Assembly (NCBI GenBank): GCA_014549065.1 | Contig: JACDOX010000008.1 | Span: 1,316,319-1,380,318 of the forward strand | Length of the DNA stretch: 64,000 nucleotides | Reading direction: 5' to 3' | Source of the DNA: Cardinalis cardinalis | Taxonomy: Eukaryota > Chordata > Aves > Passeriformes > Cardinalidae | Shown: piece by piece, positions 36,436 through 50,070 of the stretch | How positions within the stretch are numbered: the first letter of the stretch is position 1 | Layout of the letters: each line of letters opens with the position of its first letter | Translations under genes and position numbers: made by a program | The notes under the pieces: model-generated | What the model was told of the DNA's origin: nothing | Databases searched by the model: none | Seen by the model: only the letters and a program-made list of their open reading frames with translations

Positions 36436-39400
36436 GGTTCATTAGTCAACAAAATTTTGCCTCATTTTCTGTAAATCTAAATACTGTTTGTGCTGATGTG
36501 TCTAGGCATAGGTGTACATATGCCTTTGTGCCTGTGTGTGTGAGTCTTTCCCCAGCTGGTTACTAGTCATTCATTTCTGTGAGTGATGAAGGCCTTACCA
36601 ATTGGTTCTTCTTTAACTTATGCTCTTTTAACAGCTTCTCTCAAAGACTTAACTTTAAGTGTTCTCATAAACTTCTCTAATCTCAATCTAAAAATTTACA
36701 GACAGGAGTGGGAAATTCTTTTCTTCCATTGAATGACTGTAATTATCTTTTATGCTTAAATAGCAAAATACTGTTACAAAGACCCAGAAAAGAATATTTG
36801 AATTTTTTTTTCAAGATCTAGTCTATGTATGTAAATTTACACAACGAGTTTACAGATCTTTTTAGGATCATTTGTGTATTGAGTTGCTGCTCAGAATCAA
36901 GAGGATNGAGCAGCTCATACACAAATTTATTTGTGGATACACATTCCTATCAATACTTATTGAAAATGAGGTCTTCTATTGTTCAGATGTTACAAATGAG
37001 ATGGGAAGTAATCTGTTTTACAATATGAACTGTCTAGGTATACTGTAAATTACATTTTCTTTTTTTCCCCCCAATCATTTACTGTTGCCAAATATAAATA
37101 TAAAAAGTGATTAAATGATGATACTTCTTAAAAACTATTCTAAGAGTTGTACTACACCAGTTTATCAGGNATCAGTGTGGCATAAAACTAGTTCTTTTTA
37201 GACGCTTTTAATATATGTTGTTCCTAGTGGTGTTTCTCTAGTGATATAACAAAGAACATATGAAGTGAAGATAGGAAAANAATTTTTCCTTAATAGTCCA
37301 ACCTTGTATCTAACAGTTATGTTACTAACTGCATGCTGATATTATGCATGTATTATGCATATAGTGCAGATCTGAGGCTTGATTCAGTAAAGTACAGGGA
37401 TCTCTATAAAGTACCTACCAGACCAATACTTGTAAACAAATATATCAGACAAATGTCCAAATACCAAACAATAATGGAAGGTATTTCTAAGGAGAAGTCT
37501 TTATTGGTGCTTAATTAAAAAGTGGGAAAATCTGGAAACTGATCACAGTGAACTGTGCATGAATTTATGGAAAACTATAGAAAGGACAGGAAATGCCTTG
37601 AGATAAAATCAGTGGAATCTTTCTGATGCCCTTTTTAAGGGAGCTGGAACAAATTCTGTGTGCTTTTTGAACAGCTGTGTGTATTGCAGTATATTGTTTT
37701 CAAATTAACTAGAACATTTTGTCTATTGTCACTGAAATGTGCTGCAATTCATGACACAGAAATTCATTAGTCAATTCCTTTTAAAAAAAGAGTAAAAATA
37801 ATGAATAATGTTATATAAACTTGAATTACTTCTGAGAGCTGGTGTGTATTCGGAGTTCAGTTATTTTTGAGTTAAATAGTTCTGTATCTGTTTATCTATT
37901 AATCTCTGTGTGTTAAATCTCCCCCTTTTGATCCTATTGCTGCAGNTGTAGTTGTGTAGCAGTCCATACTTCTAAGGTTTTTAAGTAGTACAGCAAAAAT
38001 CATNTGACAAAACAAAATCTGCACCATGTTTTTTCCTCTCTTTAAAAAGAGTCTTTCAAATATACTTCTTTTTTGCTTCCTAAACTTTAGACTATCACCA
38101 GTACAACTATTCACAATGACTGTTATTTTCCTTCATTTTCTACCATGGAAATCATACTTAATGTTGTAAATTTATCCTGAGTTGTGTTGCTAAGAACTTG
38201 TAGTGTCCTTCTCTGTAAATAATGTTGCTCAGTTTATTTTCACTCATTCAGCTGCCACTTTTACTTCCTGCATGTGTTCTCAACTTTATGAATATTTTTG
38301 TCCAGTTTATCACTATAGGCAAAACTACTCATGGTCATTCTTTTCTTAGGACTCCCTGCTGAAAGTAGGATCATATTAAGGACAGATTTAGAATATGACA
38401 AAATTTCCAGTGCATCATGTGTTGTGATGTGCTGTGTTTATTTTTTACAAAATAAAGAATAATTCTTATGCTGTTAATTGCAACCTCTTTTCAAGCCAGA
38501 ATTTTAAGCAAATGGTCTACCACAGTATAAAGACAACAGTCATTGCTTCAGACTGTAGTGTGTGTTTTAACCTCCAAACATATTGGAGTAATTGCTTGAT
38601 ATCTATAACAGCCTTTCAATTAATTTCTAATAATTTCTCTTTTGGAATTAANTAAATGTAAATGTATATTTTAGGCCCCTGGCATGAAAAAGTTCTTTGC
38701 ATCATGTTTAGATGGAAAGGGAAATACTTCAGTAATTTGTTATGTTTAATTTAATGAAAGTTGTTTGAAGTTTATAAAAAACCCAACTGTAAAAAGCAAT
38801 CTGGGAAAAATTCATTTTCTGGATGATGGTGTATTGGAAGACTAAATCAGGTAAAGGGAGCAGAAAGAGGCAAAGGCAAATCGAGTTTTTGCAGATAAAA
38901 CAGTGAACAAGGAAGCGCTGCATCATGATTAATCAGAGGTGAAGGTGGATTTCTTTCTTTCAAATTGAAGGTAGCTGAGGTACAAATACGCTTCCAAAAA
39001 GTCCTGACATTGATCCTGAGATAGNACATTGTTTGGTTTCCTTGAGACATTTCTTATGTTTTGTTTAGCATGGATCTATAGAATAGATAGTAATCCTACT
39101 TTTTTCCTACAAATTTTTTGATGTTGATGCAGTTCTACAGAAATGACAACAAATTTGTTATAGTCAAGCAAAACTCTCCAAACTTGCCTTAGAATGTTAG
39201 TGACAGAAAAGGCTTTTGACAGGATTTTTGACCATGCAATAATCCTAAATACCCAAGCATATATTTCCCTATTTCTTCATAGCCACACTGGTGGTTGTTG
39301 TAAGGATTTGTCTTCTGCTCATGGTCTGCTTTTTGGTGTCTAAATGGGAATGAATATCTTCAGTAATAAATAGTGAATTTGTTAATGATGTTATGCATTC

Positions 39401-40199
39401 TTATAGAATGCAGCAAGCAGGTTTTCTGATCTCTACTCCCATGCTGTACTAACTGGGTATGATTCATATTGAAATCCAGCAGTGAATATTGCCTCTTCTC
39501 AGTTCCCATGGCAGTGCTGTGACCATAGAGCCAAATGCTGCCAGGTGCATTAGCTACACATTCCAAAAATTAAAGAGAGTTGCAGGCATGGAGGAGATGA
39601 GAAATAAAATTGGCATGCAGTTATTTTGAAGATATTGAATTCAATAACAGGACACTAGCTAAAAGTTCTGTGTCTCTTGACTTCATACACAAAATGCACC
39701 TTTTCCCAAATGACATAGTAACGCTGCAGACGCATAATAAGCACAGATATCTAAAGGCATTAAAATTATAATCTCAATTAAAAAAACAATTTGTTACATA
39801 AATACACTTTAAAAGGTTCAGAAAGAAAACATGAGGTATTAATATATGCCTCAATGANTATTTTGGTTTATTTTCTCAATATAGAAGTTTTAAATTTATA
39901 TTCTGTCTTTAACGTCATGACAACATCAGCAGACCATTCCTTCTGTCTATAATTTAGTAGGATATAGTGGTTTTNATGCTGGAAGATCTAAAATTGTGTA
40001 CCAGATATTATTTAAGAGAATGTATGTTCTAATTTCAGTAGATATTTTCTACCCAAATATTTGATATGTTTGTCTAGCTTTTGGAAACTGGTTTTCNGAA
40101 AACTGCAGTGATGTTCTGAAGTGCAAATGGCAAATATGTGACACCTCAGGGTGGGTCTAAAGTAGTTCAAGGTTGGGATATACATTGGAATTACAAAAN

Positions 40200-40660
40200 C
40201 CTATAGGGAAATTGAGATCTGCTCGATCTGCTTTTGGTGGTGTCTCGATATGAGGTACCCAGAGCTGTTGATTGTCGGTCACTGCACACCTGCTGTCAGG
40301 CAAGGCTCAGCCTCCACAGACAGGGCCCAGCTGTGAATAGAAGCTGCTGACCGATCTGTAACCGCCCTTTCCAGGTTCCCTCTTTTGGCACATCTCATCC
40401 ATGGGCAGGAGTGTCAGCTACGGTCAGCAGAAGTAACAGTAGAGACATCAGCAACATAAGGTGAAAGATTCAGTAGTAACATCAAGTTTGTTCTTTCCAC
40501 TGGGCTTTTATCCAAATAAGCAAGTGCTAGTTCCTTAGTGAGCTGAGTAGTCAGCACACGCCTGAGCTGTTTTTAGTCCACAGCAAACATCTCTGTCAGT
40601 CTTGAGTATTCCAGCTACTTCAGAACTCAACCATGTTCTCTGATACCGTGGGCCAGAAAA
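40200..40660 (-). mobile_element. GC-raised block, possible LTR (minus orientation)
   Basis: About 460 bases stand out from the AT-rich intron by higher GC and several CpGs (in CTCGATC, TGTCGGTC, ACCGATC, AACCGCCC, TACGGTC). Read on the minus strand, a TATA-like GGATAAAAGCCC lies near 40503-40514, followed by GC-richer sequence, which would suit an LTR promoter. I cannot name the family. A conserved regulatory element is the alternative. Confidence 0.35.
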
Positions 40661-42460
40661 CCAACTTCCCTTGACACAATTGCAAAAATTTGAAATGTCT
40701 TCAATAACAAAGTATTACAGAAGAATTGAAGCTTAAATAAAACATTTTAAAATTACTTGTAAAAAAATAGAACTTCAGCTTGCAAATTGAAAAACCTTTT
40801 TAACAGAGAATGTGTAATTAATTTATAGCACTGGAAGTTTAACATGCTTTTGAACTATATCAGCAATGCCACGTACAAATGGGAGTACAGGGATCATCAA
40901 ACTTAGAATATATACCAGTGCTGAAGTCCCAGATGATTCACTAGAACGCCCAAGGCCAAATGACTCCCATTTCCCAAGACTCCATCTGATGTTCATTGAC
41001 TTCACTGCCTCATCTTTTCTGTACATGGAAAATTCTCAGAAGACTTTTACACCTGATACATATTAAAGATACTTAATGTCAGTAGTTTGTATGATTTGGA
41101 AGTTGATGAAAAATATATAGGAATATTGATACAGTAAGTTAACACTTTGACTAAAAGAAAATTAACCCCCAGTGCTCAGTATTAAGCTGCAAATTACCAG
41201 CCTGTCTTCTCAAGCGCATGTCCATTTCTGTTGCACTTTTCAAGAGATCAAAAACAATAGACATTATAGTTTCTATTTGGCAAAAGCTGGGAAAAGTAGA
41301 GTTTAGAATCTGGAGGACCTCAGTCTGATCATGTATATTATGCTTGCATTTGTAGCTACAAGGGAACCTTTTTGTGAAGAACATTCATGGGACAAAAGAT
41401 TATTTGCTGCATTCATATTGACCATTATAGGACTAAATACTAATAGAGTTTTAAAAGATCTGATTTTCTGATTTGTNTGTGGAAAGTTAACGATGATTGT
41501 GTGCCAAACCTTCATTAAAATCTTTGCATTTGCCCTTTATTTTATGAACTACTTTGATATAGTAGAATTAATAGAGTGAGCGTTNTTTAAATGCATGGGA
41601 AAATATTAACATTTTTAATTTGCAGACTCTAAACCTTTTCTCTAAAAGTTGTTATTACTTACTTGCTTTTCTATTAAAGTTTTGCAGATCTGTTGGAAAT
41701 CTTTGTTTATTTTAATTACTTTGTTACCATGTATGGAAATAGTTCCAGGTAATCTGGTATAGGTGAAGTTACAAGTGGCTGAGGGTGACTGGCACTTTTG
41801 ACAGCTAAATAACTCATGTCTCAACTGNAATGCTAGATTTAAAAAAAATAAATTGTTTGTTTGGTGGTTTTTAANTTTTTTGTTACACAATAAAACAAAA
41901 AAAATTCTAGCTCAAAGCTTACAAAAAATGTCAAGAACTTTCTCTGTGTACTATACTGGATCCTAGGTGACTCTCTTAGGTGAGGTCAAACTGGCCCCAT
42001 CTTTAATGCATTCCTATTGTGTGAGTGAATAAAAGAGCCGAGTGCTTGAATAGCCAGTAGTACCTCAATAATAACTCTGCNAGCAAATCTTGATTATAAA
42101 GGACAGGTATTCTCACTGGATCACTTATCATTGAATATGATTTCAAAAGTTTCACTAAAGCCTTGTTAAATCTATAAATTTTGGTAACATTTCTGCTGTT
42201 AAAACTCTTTAAAGTAATTCTGTTAATCTACACGTCTTCCTTCAGTCAGTCTGAATGCCAATTATCCATATTCNCCATAAGTGTTTGGTTTTATTCAAGA
42301 TTTATTTACTGTGTTTATTTTAGTTTTGCTCAAGATATCCCTAAATTTTTTTAAAATTTCTTTCATGAAATTGAAATTTGGATCCTGTACAGGTACAAAA
42401 TATTTCCACCTGTACAATTAAGTGACATTGCATCTCCTATTGTGCCAGGTACTGTAAGTT

Positions 42461-42520
42461 TATTGTACATACATAGTAAAACCAACATACATATTATTGT
42501 ACATACATAGTAAAACCAAC
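42461..42520. repeat. Tandem duplication, 26-base unit, period 34
   Basis: TATTGTACATACATAGTAAA plus the next six bases at 42461-42486 recur exactly at 42495-42520, separated by eight bases. The identity suggests a recent event. Confidence 0.95.
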
Positions 42521-44411
42521 TATAATAGAATCTACAAAAACCCCAAACTTCAATAAGAGTAGTATGTTAATATAAATTTTTGCATTACAATAGAAGGAAA
42601 AGTCAGCAACTACTATGACTCTCTTTCAAGACTAGTGGTTTTCTAGTAGTGATTTTAAGCTGCACTGCAAAGACAAACTTACTGGACAAAGTTTCGCAGA
42701 AGGGAATACGACAGTGTTATTTGATAGTAAATGGGATTATATCCTTCACCAGTGATGTGAACCTTTCCCATTTTTGCTTCAGTTTCATGTGTGAAATAGT
42801 AAAAGCTTAGCAAATCAAAGCTGGCTTGGAGAAGAATACCTTTGCTTTAATCACACGAATCAGCCTGAGTTTCAGAATTCTTTAATTTATACATTTTGCA
42901 TCTGATCTCCTTTATGGATGAAATGAATGATTCTGTGTGGTATGCTTGTATCACGGTGAAAGTTAAGAGAAGTCAAATCAGTAATTAGCTAGCCCTAAAT
43001 AAATGGTAAGGTCCAAAAGAATGTGCTATGATATATGTCATATGTTGCAGATATTGTTTATACAGCCAGATTGCACTTCCAGTAGAGAAGACACGCTGAT
43101 TGCTAAGCTAGATAGTAAAGAGTTTCCCTAAAGAGGGAAAAAAGGACATCACCTGCATTTAAAATACATTGATATGAATATATGAAAATATATTCATAAT
43201 GTTTAAAAAATATTAAGGAAGATAACTTTATGAGAAGGGAAAATGTTTTTCTTACTAAGGCTTTTGTCCATTTTTTAATTTGAAAAGGCAACATTTGATG
43301 ACTAACTGTGAATGGCCTAGCTAGCCTAACTGCAGATAAGTTACTAATGACCTTTTACTGCTAACCAGAGTAGAGTTGCTATTTCTTGTCATAGTTGATA
43401 TTTGCTTGTCACAAGCAATAAGCTGTAATAGTGTATCCACTGGTGCCTTGCTATTGAAAAAACACCAACTTTGAGAGAAGCTGAACAAGGACATATAGAT
43501 TTTTGTGATTTATTTGAAATTCAGGAACCTTGGTGGTATGTGGAAGATTCGAGATTTATTCAGAACATGTAAATTGAACTTCATGGCAGAAGTTTATTTT
43601 TGTTCGAAAGACACATTTTTTTTCTAGCAGGGATCTTCCTAGGCCAGCTTCTCTCCAGGTTGACCTTAGGCTTAAATAACATCACTGACGACATAAGGGC
43701 CTGTTTATGAAGCTTAACTTGCTAATTAGAGTGGTAATATGACCTTTCTTTCCTTTGCCAATATGAAGACCATTTAATCATAAATCACAACATTCTAAAG
43801 GGTGAAATGTGTTCACCATGATGTAAAAAATTGAGGGGGAGGGGGAGCAGAAGTCTGCAAGGAAAAAAAAGATGAAGAAGGGTGATATTCTGCTATAGAC
43901 AGTCCATCACATCCATAGAATATTTTTAGTGCTATTTAGAAAATTAATCATATTATTACACAGTTCTATCATGTGTTCATGTAACTTAAGTGTATCCTGA
44001 TTATTACTTTTATCTTTTCACATCTCTCTTTTCTTTGTTTTTCTAAAACAGACAGAGAGCCAATGATAACATGGGAGTTGATGAAAGATTATCCTGACCT
44101 CAGGCTGCTTCCATGCAACATCCATTAAAAATACCCAGTCTCTTTACTCTGTGCACCCCTTAAATCTCCAGCACTACTGCTGTAAGGAAACACTCTATCC
44201 GCTGGCTGTGTAGTGCAGCTATATCAGAACACCAGAACCAGCTACTAGCCTCTGTGTACTCTGTTTTCTCTTTCTGTCATTTCTTAAGCTAGGCGTTTTC
44301 ACGGCAACAGTAAGAACTGCTTGCTGTTGTTACAATAGAAGTCACAGAGCTATTTCTCTTAAANGCAACTGCAGAGGATGGAGGCAAAGACACAGCTGTT
44401 ATTTTCTGGAA

Positions 44412-44628
44412 ACTAGGAATAGGATATTAGGAAGAAGTTTTTCACAGAAAGGGTGTTTAGGCACGGGAATAGGCTGCCCAGGGAGGTGGTGGANTCACCA
44501 TCCCTGGAGGTGCTTAAGGAAAGATTGGATGTAGCCCTCAGTNCCAGGGACTACTTGACAAGGTGGTGTTTGGTCATANGCTGGACTCAATGATCTCAAC
44601 CTAGTTAATTCTGTGATCCTGTAATATT
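44412..44628 (+). mobile_element. CR1 LINE, 3' end
   Basis: The + strand follows the CR1 3' region: GATATTAGGAAGAAGTTTTT, GGAATAGGCTGCCCAGGGAG, GTGGTGGANTCACCATCCCT, then CTGGACTCAATGATCTCAAC and an end near TTCTGTGATCCTGTAAT. A 5'-truncated copy of a little over 200 bases, the usual form for this LINE. It carries more of the family landmarks intact than the 26.5 kb copy. Confidence 0.92.
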
Positions 44629-47600
44629 GTATAAACATGNCAAAAGTTGTGAGCTTTTAGCAGTGCTGACTTAGCTCCCATCTGACCATGTCACCATGCA
44701 AGTGTAGTTTTCTTTTATTGAGATGGCATCCCAAAAATAACTTATACNTCCTTTTGTTCAAGCAGAGATTTAAGTAGTCAGGATTCTTCGTACAGATGAT
44801 CATTGTTTGAGTTTTTTAAGGTTGGTGGTTTTATTATAGGATAATTGCACATTGATTTGACAGCATTTGAGGGGTGAGGTGGGGATATGCAAGGTGAAGA
44901 GTTACAATACTTGCAGAAANGTTGTCTTAGACAATACTGGGCAANGTGCATCTGTCCTAAAATAAAGGTCTGAAGCAATGGCAACACCTGCTTCTTCCCA
45001 AGAATTTCTTCNCCTGTTACAATATTCTATATGCGTATTCACTCTGGTTCCTTTCTGTCTAGTATGTACATAGTTTTCAGGGCTCTTGTGAGTATTAGCT
45101 GTGCTTGAATCATTGGCTGCAGGTCTTGTTTTCAGCTTTTTACAAGTTAGTGTAATGTTCATATTGTAGCACTTGATAAAATGTTATAGCTATGTGTAAG
45201 TCAGTTGTTGGTAGTTATATGTGGTGAGAGTGCACTGTTGCTAAATAGTAATTGGAATGTAAATGGTCTAACTGTGAGAGCCTGTAGATGCAGAAAGGGA
45301 GATCTTCTGCATCTGTGGTTCAATTAAAAAAAAAAACCAAACAAGTGGAAATTTAATTTCTATGCCTTTTTTATTAAGATTTGACTCAGCATTAAAGAAG
45401 CAGAACAACCACTTCTCATGTTGCAATGAGAAGTAGTAATTTCAGTCCAGTTATCTAATGATGGTCGAATTATCTTAAACCATCTCAAGCGAGCCGTGAT
45501 TAAAACCCCTGTTTTAGCCTAATTAATGTGCTTTGAAGTACTCTCATGTTAATGTTTGCAGCTGTTATTCAAACTGTGGTTTTAATCTAAGTAAGCAAAA
45601 TAGTACCTTTGATATACCACAAATGTACAGACTTTCTGGGCAAGAAACTCTTTGTTTTGCTTTTTTTTAAAANAGTTTTGATTTTTATTCTTCTGCATCC
45701 AGATAAAGGCTAGGATCTACTTGTGTACAAATGCAGGAAAACAATACATTCCCTGAAGCAAAGTGGATGTGTGGATGGACAGGCTGTAGATGAGTGTACA
45801 AGGAATGGTCAGTATGAGCAGCAGTCATCACACATTTTAAATACTACACTCCAAAATGAAGGNATTAAATAAAAGTTAAATGAAACAGGTGAAACCACAA
45901 GAGCAAACAAACAAACACTAAAACAAATCAGAAAAGGTCAGTGGGTTACCTCTGCAGGGAATTACCGTCTGTGCGAGATCATAGATGATTTCCCAATAGA
46001 AATCTAAAACAAACCCCTAGCCTGAATGTTTTGTAGATGGACATTTGTGATTAGTACCACAAACTTAACAGAAATGGAATTGAAGAGATGGCATCTAAAG
46101 TAAGTGTTGCAAAATGTGGAATATCCCCTTAAGAAAGGATGTTCTTTGATTTTTAATCTTTTTTTCATGCTTTCAAGCCTAATCAACAAGAAGGGAGATT
46201 CAATCTGTGAAACAGAGAGCAGCTAACAAGCAAGGTCCAAGTCATGTCCATGAGTTAGAAACACAAATTACTTGTTGGTAGAATTGCCTTGTTAAGGTAC
46301 AAAGCTGGACATGCTTCAGCAATCTCAGACCTAGCAGGAGGTTAACAATCCTTGGGAAGTAGGATGTCCACTGAAAGTGGACACAAAGAATGCAGAATTT
46401 ATANACCACCTGNCAGAGCTCCCAAGATAAGGAGGAAACCAATAAACCCAACCCAGCAACTGTGCTGAAATGGGCTCCAACTGCCTAAAAGGTAACTCCA
46501 GCAGGGGGAGATTGTGATCGCTGGAACGAGAAACACACCAATTCAAAAAAAGAGAGACTGAGCATGGGGAGTAGTCAGTGTGGGAATTCATTACCCAACA
46601 TAAGATAAAATACTAATAAATAAGAGAACTATGCAACTTGTAGCCAAAGAACACTAATTCCTTAGTTTGCTAAAATGTACAAACAGTAAAAATTTTTAAT
46701 AGTTGCACTGCTTGATTTGTGGAATACTTCCAGAAACCCAGGCTTGCACAGCTCTGAAATAAGTAATCAAAGTCACTCTCAACTGTGTAAATATTGGCTT
46801 GTTGTGTCAGGAGAATGAATCTGATTTTTGAGGACAACAGAAGGATGAGTTGTAAAAGATGTGGTTGGGATGGGATAAGAAGGAAAAGCCTAAGGTACAA
46901 TTATCTCACAGAGATGGATTTTTTTCTTTGACAAGAAGGGTAGCAATATCATAGTGAGGAAAAAAAAGGAGATCAGGGTATGGAGTTGGCTGGGAAGACA
47001 AAGAATTTTTATATTCAGTCACTGTGAGTGCACATTAGTAGTGAAAATTCTTAAGGAGAGACTGACATACCAGTTCATACCTACTTCCTCTTTAGCTCTA
47101 CCTGAGGGTGTAAAAAACAGTGAGAACAACTGTCCTGCTGTCTCTTGTTGTTTGATGTCATAAGAGATACCACAGAGTTATAACAAATTGCAGGCTTTTT
47201 ATTAATTTTTGTATGCATGACTTGTCAAAATTGTGGGTATTACCAGTTTTTTTGCTCTTAATGGAAAATTAGAAATAGTTATGTATTTTTCTTCTTCAGC
47301 TTCAAAATGGAATCTACATTTAGTAATAAGCAAGGCTGTATATTTTCTTAAATATGGAATGAATACAACAAANAATAAAGATACTTTGCTGATAATGCTG
47401 AAATTTTTCTGTCATTACTCCTCAAAGACCATCTTCACAGGCTCTTCAGACTTTTTAAGTCACTGAGACTTTCCAGTCTTTTTGTTCACCTTATTTTTAT
47501 CACATAGAATCGATCTGAATTATCTTTTCTCAGATTAGTCTTGCATTTGCTTTCAATTAATGTGGAAATATTTATTTATGCATCACAAGAACATAAGACT

Positions 47601-48580
47601 GAGAACTTCTTGAGTCATTGATTTCATTTTGACCTAAAATTCAGTTTTAAAACGAATTATATCTTTTCTCCTGTTGCTTTTATCAAGGTACCAGTCCACT
47701 AATCTAGCAATCTTCCTTCATTTTTTCAGCTTAAATATTTTTATGTATTTACAGATTTTTTTTATGTCTCAACTGTAATTTATCAATATATTTATATAAG
47801 AAAAATTCTATTCCCTCTCCAGTTTGTCTTTTCTGGAGTAAGTAAACTGAGTTTGTTTAGCTTGCTGTCATGTGACTGGATATTTGGTTTCCTTAAGATT
47901 TTATTGTCCTTTGTTCATATTCCTGTTGTCTCACTCTCCTTTAAAAACTGGTGACAACCAGTCAGTGGACAGCGGTATAGTAAATTCCTCTCTCTTGGCC
48001 AGGACTTGCTCACCTTTCATAGCAAGGCCACACTGAAATATATTAAAGAATGTAAATTCAACCTAGACACCAATCTAAAAAAAGAAGACAGGCTGTGTAT
48101 CTAAACCTCTTCTGAAGTCTGTAAAATCTCTGACTATGTTAGGAAATTAAATAGCCTCAGTTAATTCTCTAGTCTCGAGACAAAGTGGAGGTATACAGCC
48201 TACATGCATACAGCTAAACAAATTCCCCAGGATATTAACTGTACTGCCTATTGGAAACAGTCCCTGGCCAGCCAGGGTATTTCTGGCAAGATTCTGGTAG
48301 GTACAGGGAAGTTTATTTCCTAGATTTGTGCTGAGTGTGTTCTCCTGTCAGTGCAATCTCTCTGTATTGTCTAAGAGAAACTGATGAAATGTCAGATGCT
48401 CAGATAGTCACAAGTCTTTATTTACATTGGCATCAGTCAGAGAGGACTGCAATACTGATTTTCATGCTCTTAAGAGTGTTTTTTCAAATATCACACTTTA
48501 GTTTGGAAGGAAATTTAATTTTAATTCAGAAAGAAGTATTTCCAGAAATATGCTTTCTCCTTATAGCACCATAGGAAAGA

Positions 48581-49245
48581 ATCATAGAATCATCAAGATT
48601 GGAAAAGACCCTTAAAATTGAGTCCATANGTTAAGCTAGAAAAGCTGTGTTCATTGCTAAACCATGTTCCATCTATGAACCTTTTAAATACATCCAGGTG
48701 TGGTGTCATAACCACCACTTCCATGGGCAGCATGTTTCAATGCTTGACAAACATTTCAGTGAGGAAATTCTTCCTGATATCCAATCTAAACCTGTATTGG
48801 TGCATGTTGGGGCCACTTCCTCTCTTGCCCTGTTGCTTGCTGCTTGGGAGAGGAGACTGATTCTCATCCCAGCCTCCTTTTAAGGAGCTGCAGAGGGTAA
48901 TAAGTTCTCCTCTGAAACCCCTTTTCTCCAGGCTGAACAACCCCAGCTTCCTCAGCCACATCTCTAGTCCTTTCACCACCTTTTTGCCCTTCTCTGGACA
49001 TGCTCCAGCACCTCAGTGTCTTGTAGTGAGAGGCTCAAAAGCGAGCACAGTCTTCAAGGTGCAGCCTCACCAGTGCCAAGTCCAGGGGGATGATCCTGCT
49101 GGCCACACTATTTCTGATACAAGTCAGGATGCCATTGAGTGGCTTGGCTCTCTGAGCACACTGTCAGATCATGTTCAGACAGCTGTTGATCAGCTCCCCC
49201 AGGTCCTTTTCCACAGGCAGCTTTCCAGCAACTTTTTCCCAAGCA
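48581..49245 (-). mobile_element. CR1 LINE, 3' third
   Basis: It begins on the + strand with ATCATAGAATCATCAAGATTGG, the reverse complement of a CR1 3' end with its ATTCTATGAT tail motif, and runs through AGGAAATTCTTCCTGATATC, TTCTCCAGGCTGAACAACCC and the GGACATGCTCCAGCACCTC block to about 49245. The copy is untranslated 3' region plus the end of the second open reading frame. + strand frames of 80-98 codons here are antisense and not genes. Confidence 0.93.
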
Positions 49246-50038
49246 GTTTGTTACACAGATTATGTGTTACCACTGAATGACTAAGTTCTAACAGTATTTT
49301 CTCACCCAGCTTAATATTTTATATGACACAGGAATTTTTCAGAAGTGTGGCCTCTGAGACAGAATCAGACAGAGAAAGAGCCCTTAGTGCTGAGTCAGAA
49401 GGAAAAATTTAAGAATAGCACTGTAGTTGTCTATAAACCAAAACTCTCTAAACCAGGCTTACAGTCATAGCTGGATTTCTGTGAGAACTACCCTGGAGGA
49501 GTAGGAATGGCATTCCTGATTATTGATTTTATGCAGCATAAAGTGTGATAGCCCTAATGTTAATTGACTTGTACTCATGAAGCTCATGGTGAAAACTTGT
49601 ATTCAGGCTGGAACATGCAATCAGTGTGCATTAGAGTAGAACTAGAGCTACTTCTATACTTCAACAGATAATAGTTTATTTTAAAAAATCCCTAAAATCT
49701 TGAATATGTCCTTATTACCATGGCTTTAGAGCTGGAAACTCCTCTTTTCTTAGAGTATGTGTTAATTAGGTCTGAGACAAAACACAAACATATTCTCAAA
49801 AGTCAGTGTCGTGCCCAGCTACTGGGAGGTAATTTTTATAGCAGTAATCCTCTCAGACAAGGAATACCTTTTACATAATCAAATTCAAGAGAAGAAATGC
49901 AGTTCCTACTAAGAAGGGGAAAGATTAAAGTCAGCATTCTTTTGAGTTTTTTTATTGTTTGGTTGTTGTTGGGGTTTTTTTTTACATTCACNGTTAAACC
50001 AAGCTCCTCAGATCACTTGGAAACATTGTTGATAATAA

Positions 50039-50070
50039 GGAAGTGCATTAATATGGAAGTGCATTAATAT
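50039..50070. repeat. Tandem duplication, 16-base unit
   Basis: GGAAGTGCATTAATAT occurs twice back to back (50039-50054 and 50055-50070) with no difference. Confidence 0.95.

Noticed and set aside
48618..49280. + strand frames of 78-98 codons
   Set aside because: Antisense readings of the minus-oriented CR1 copy.
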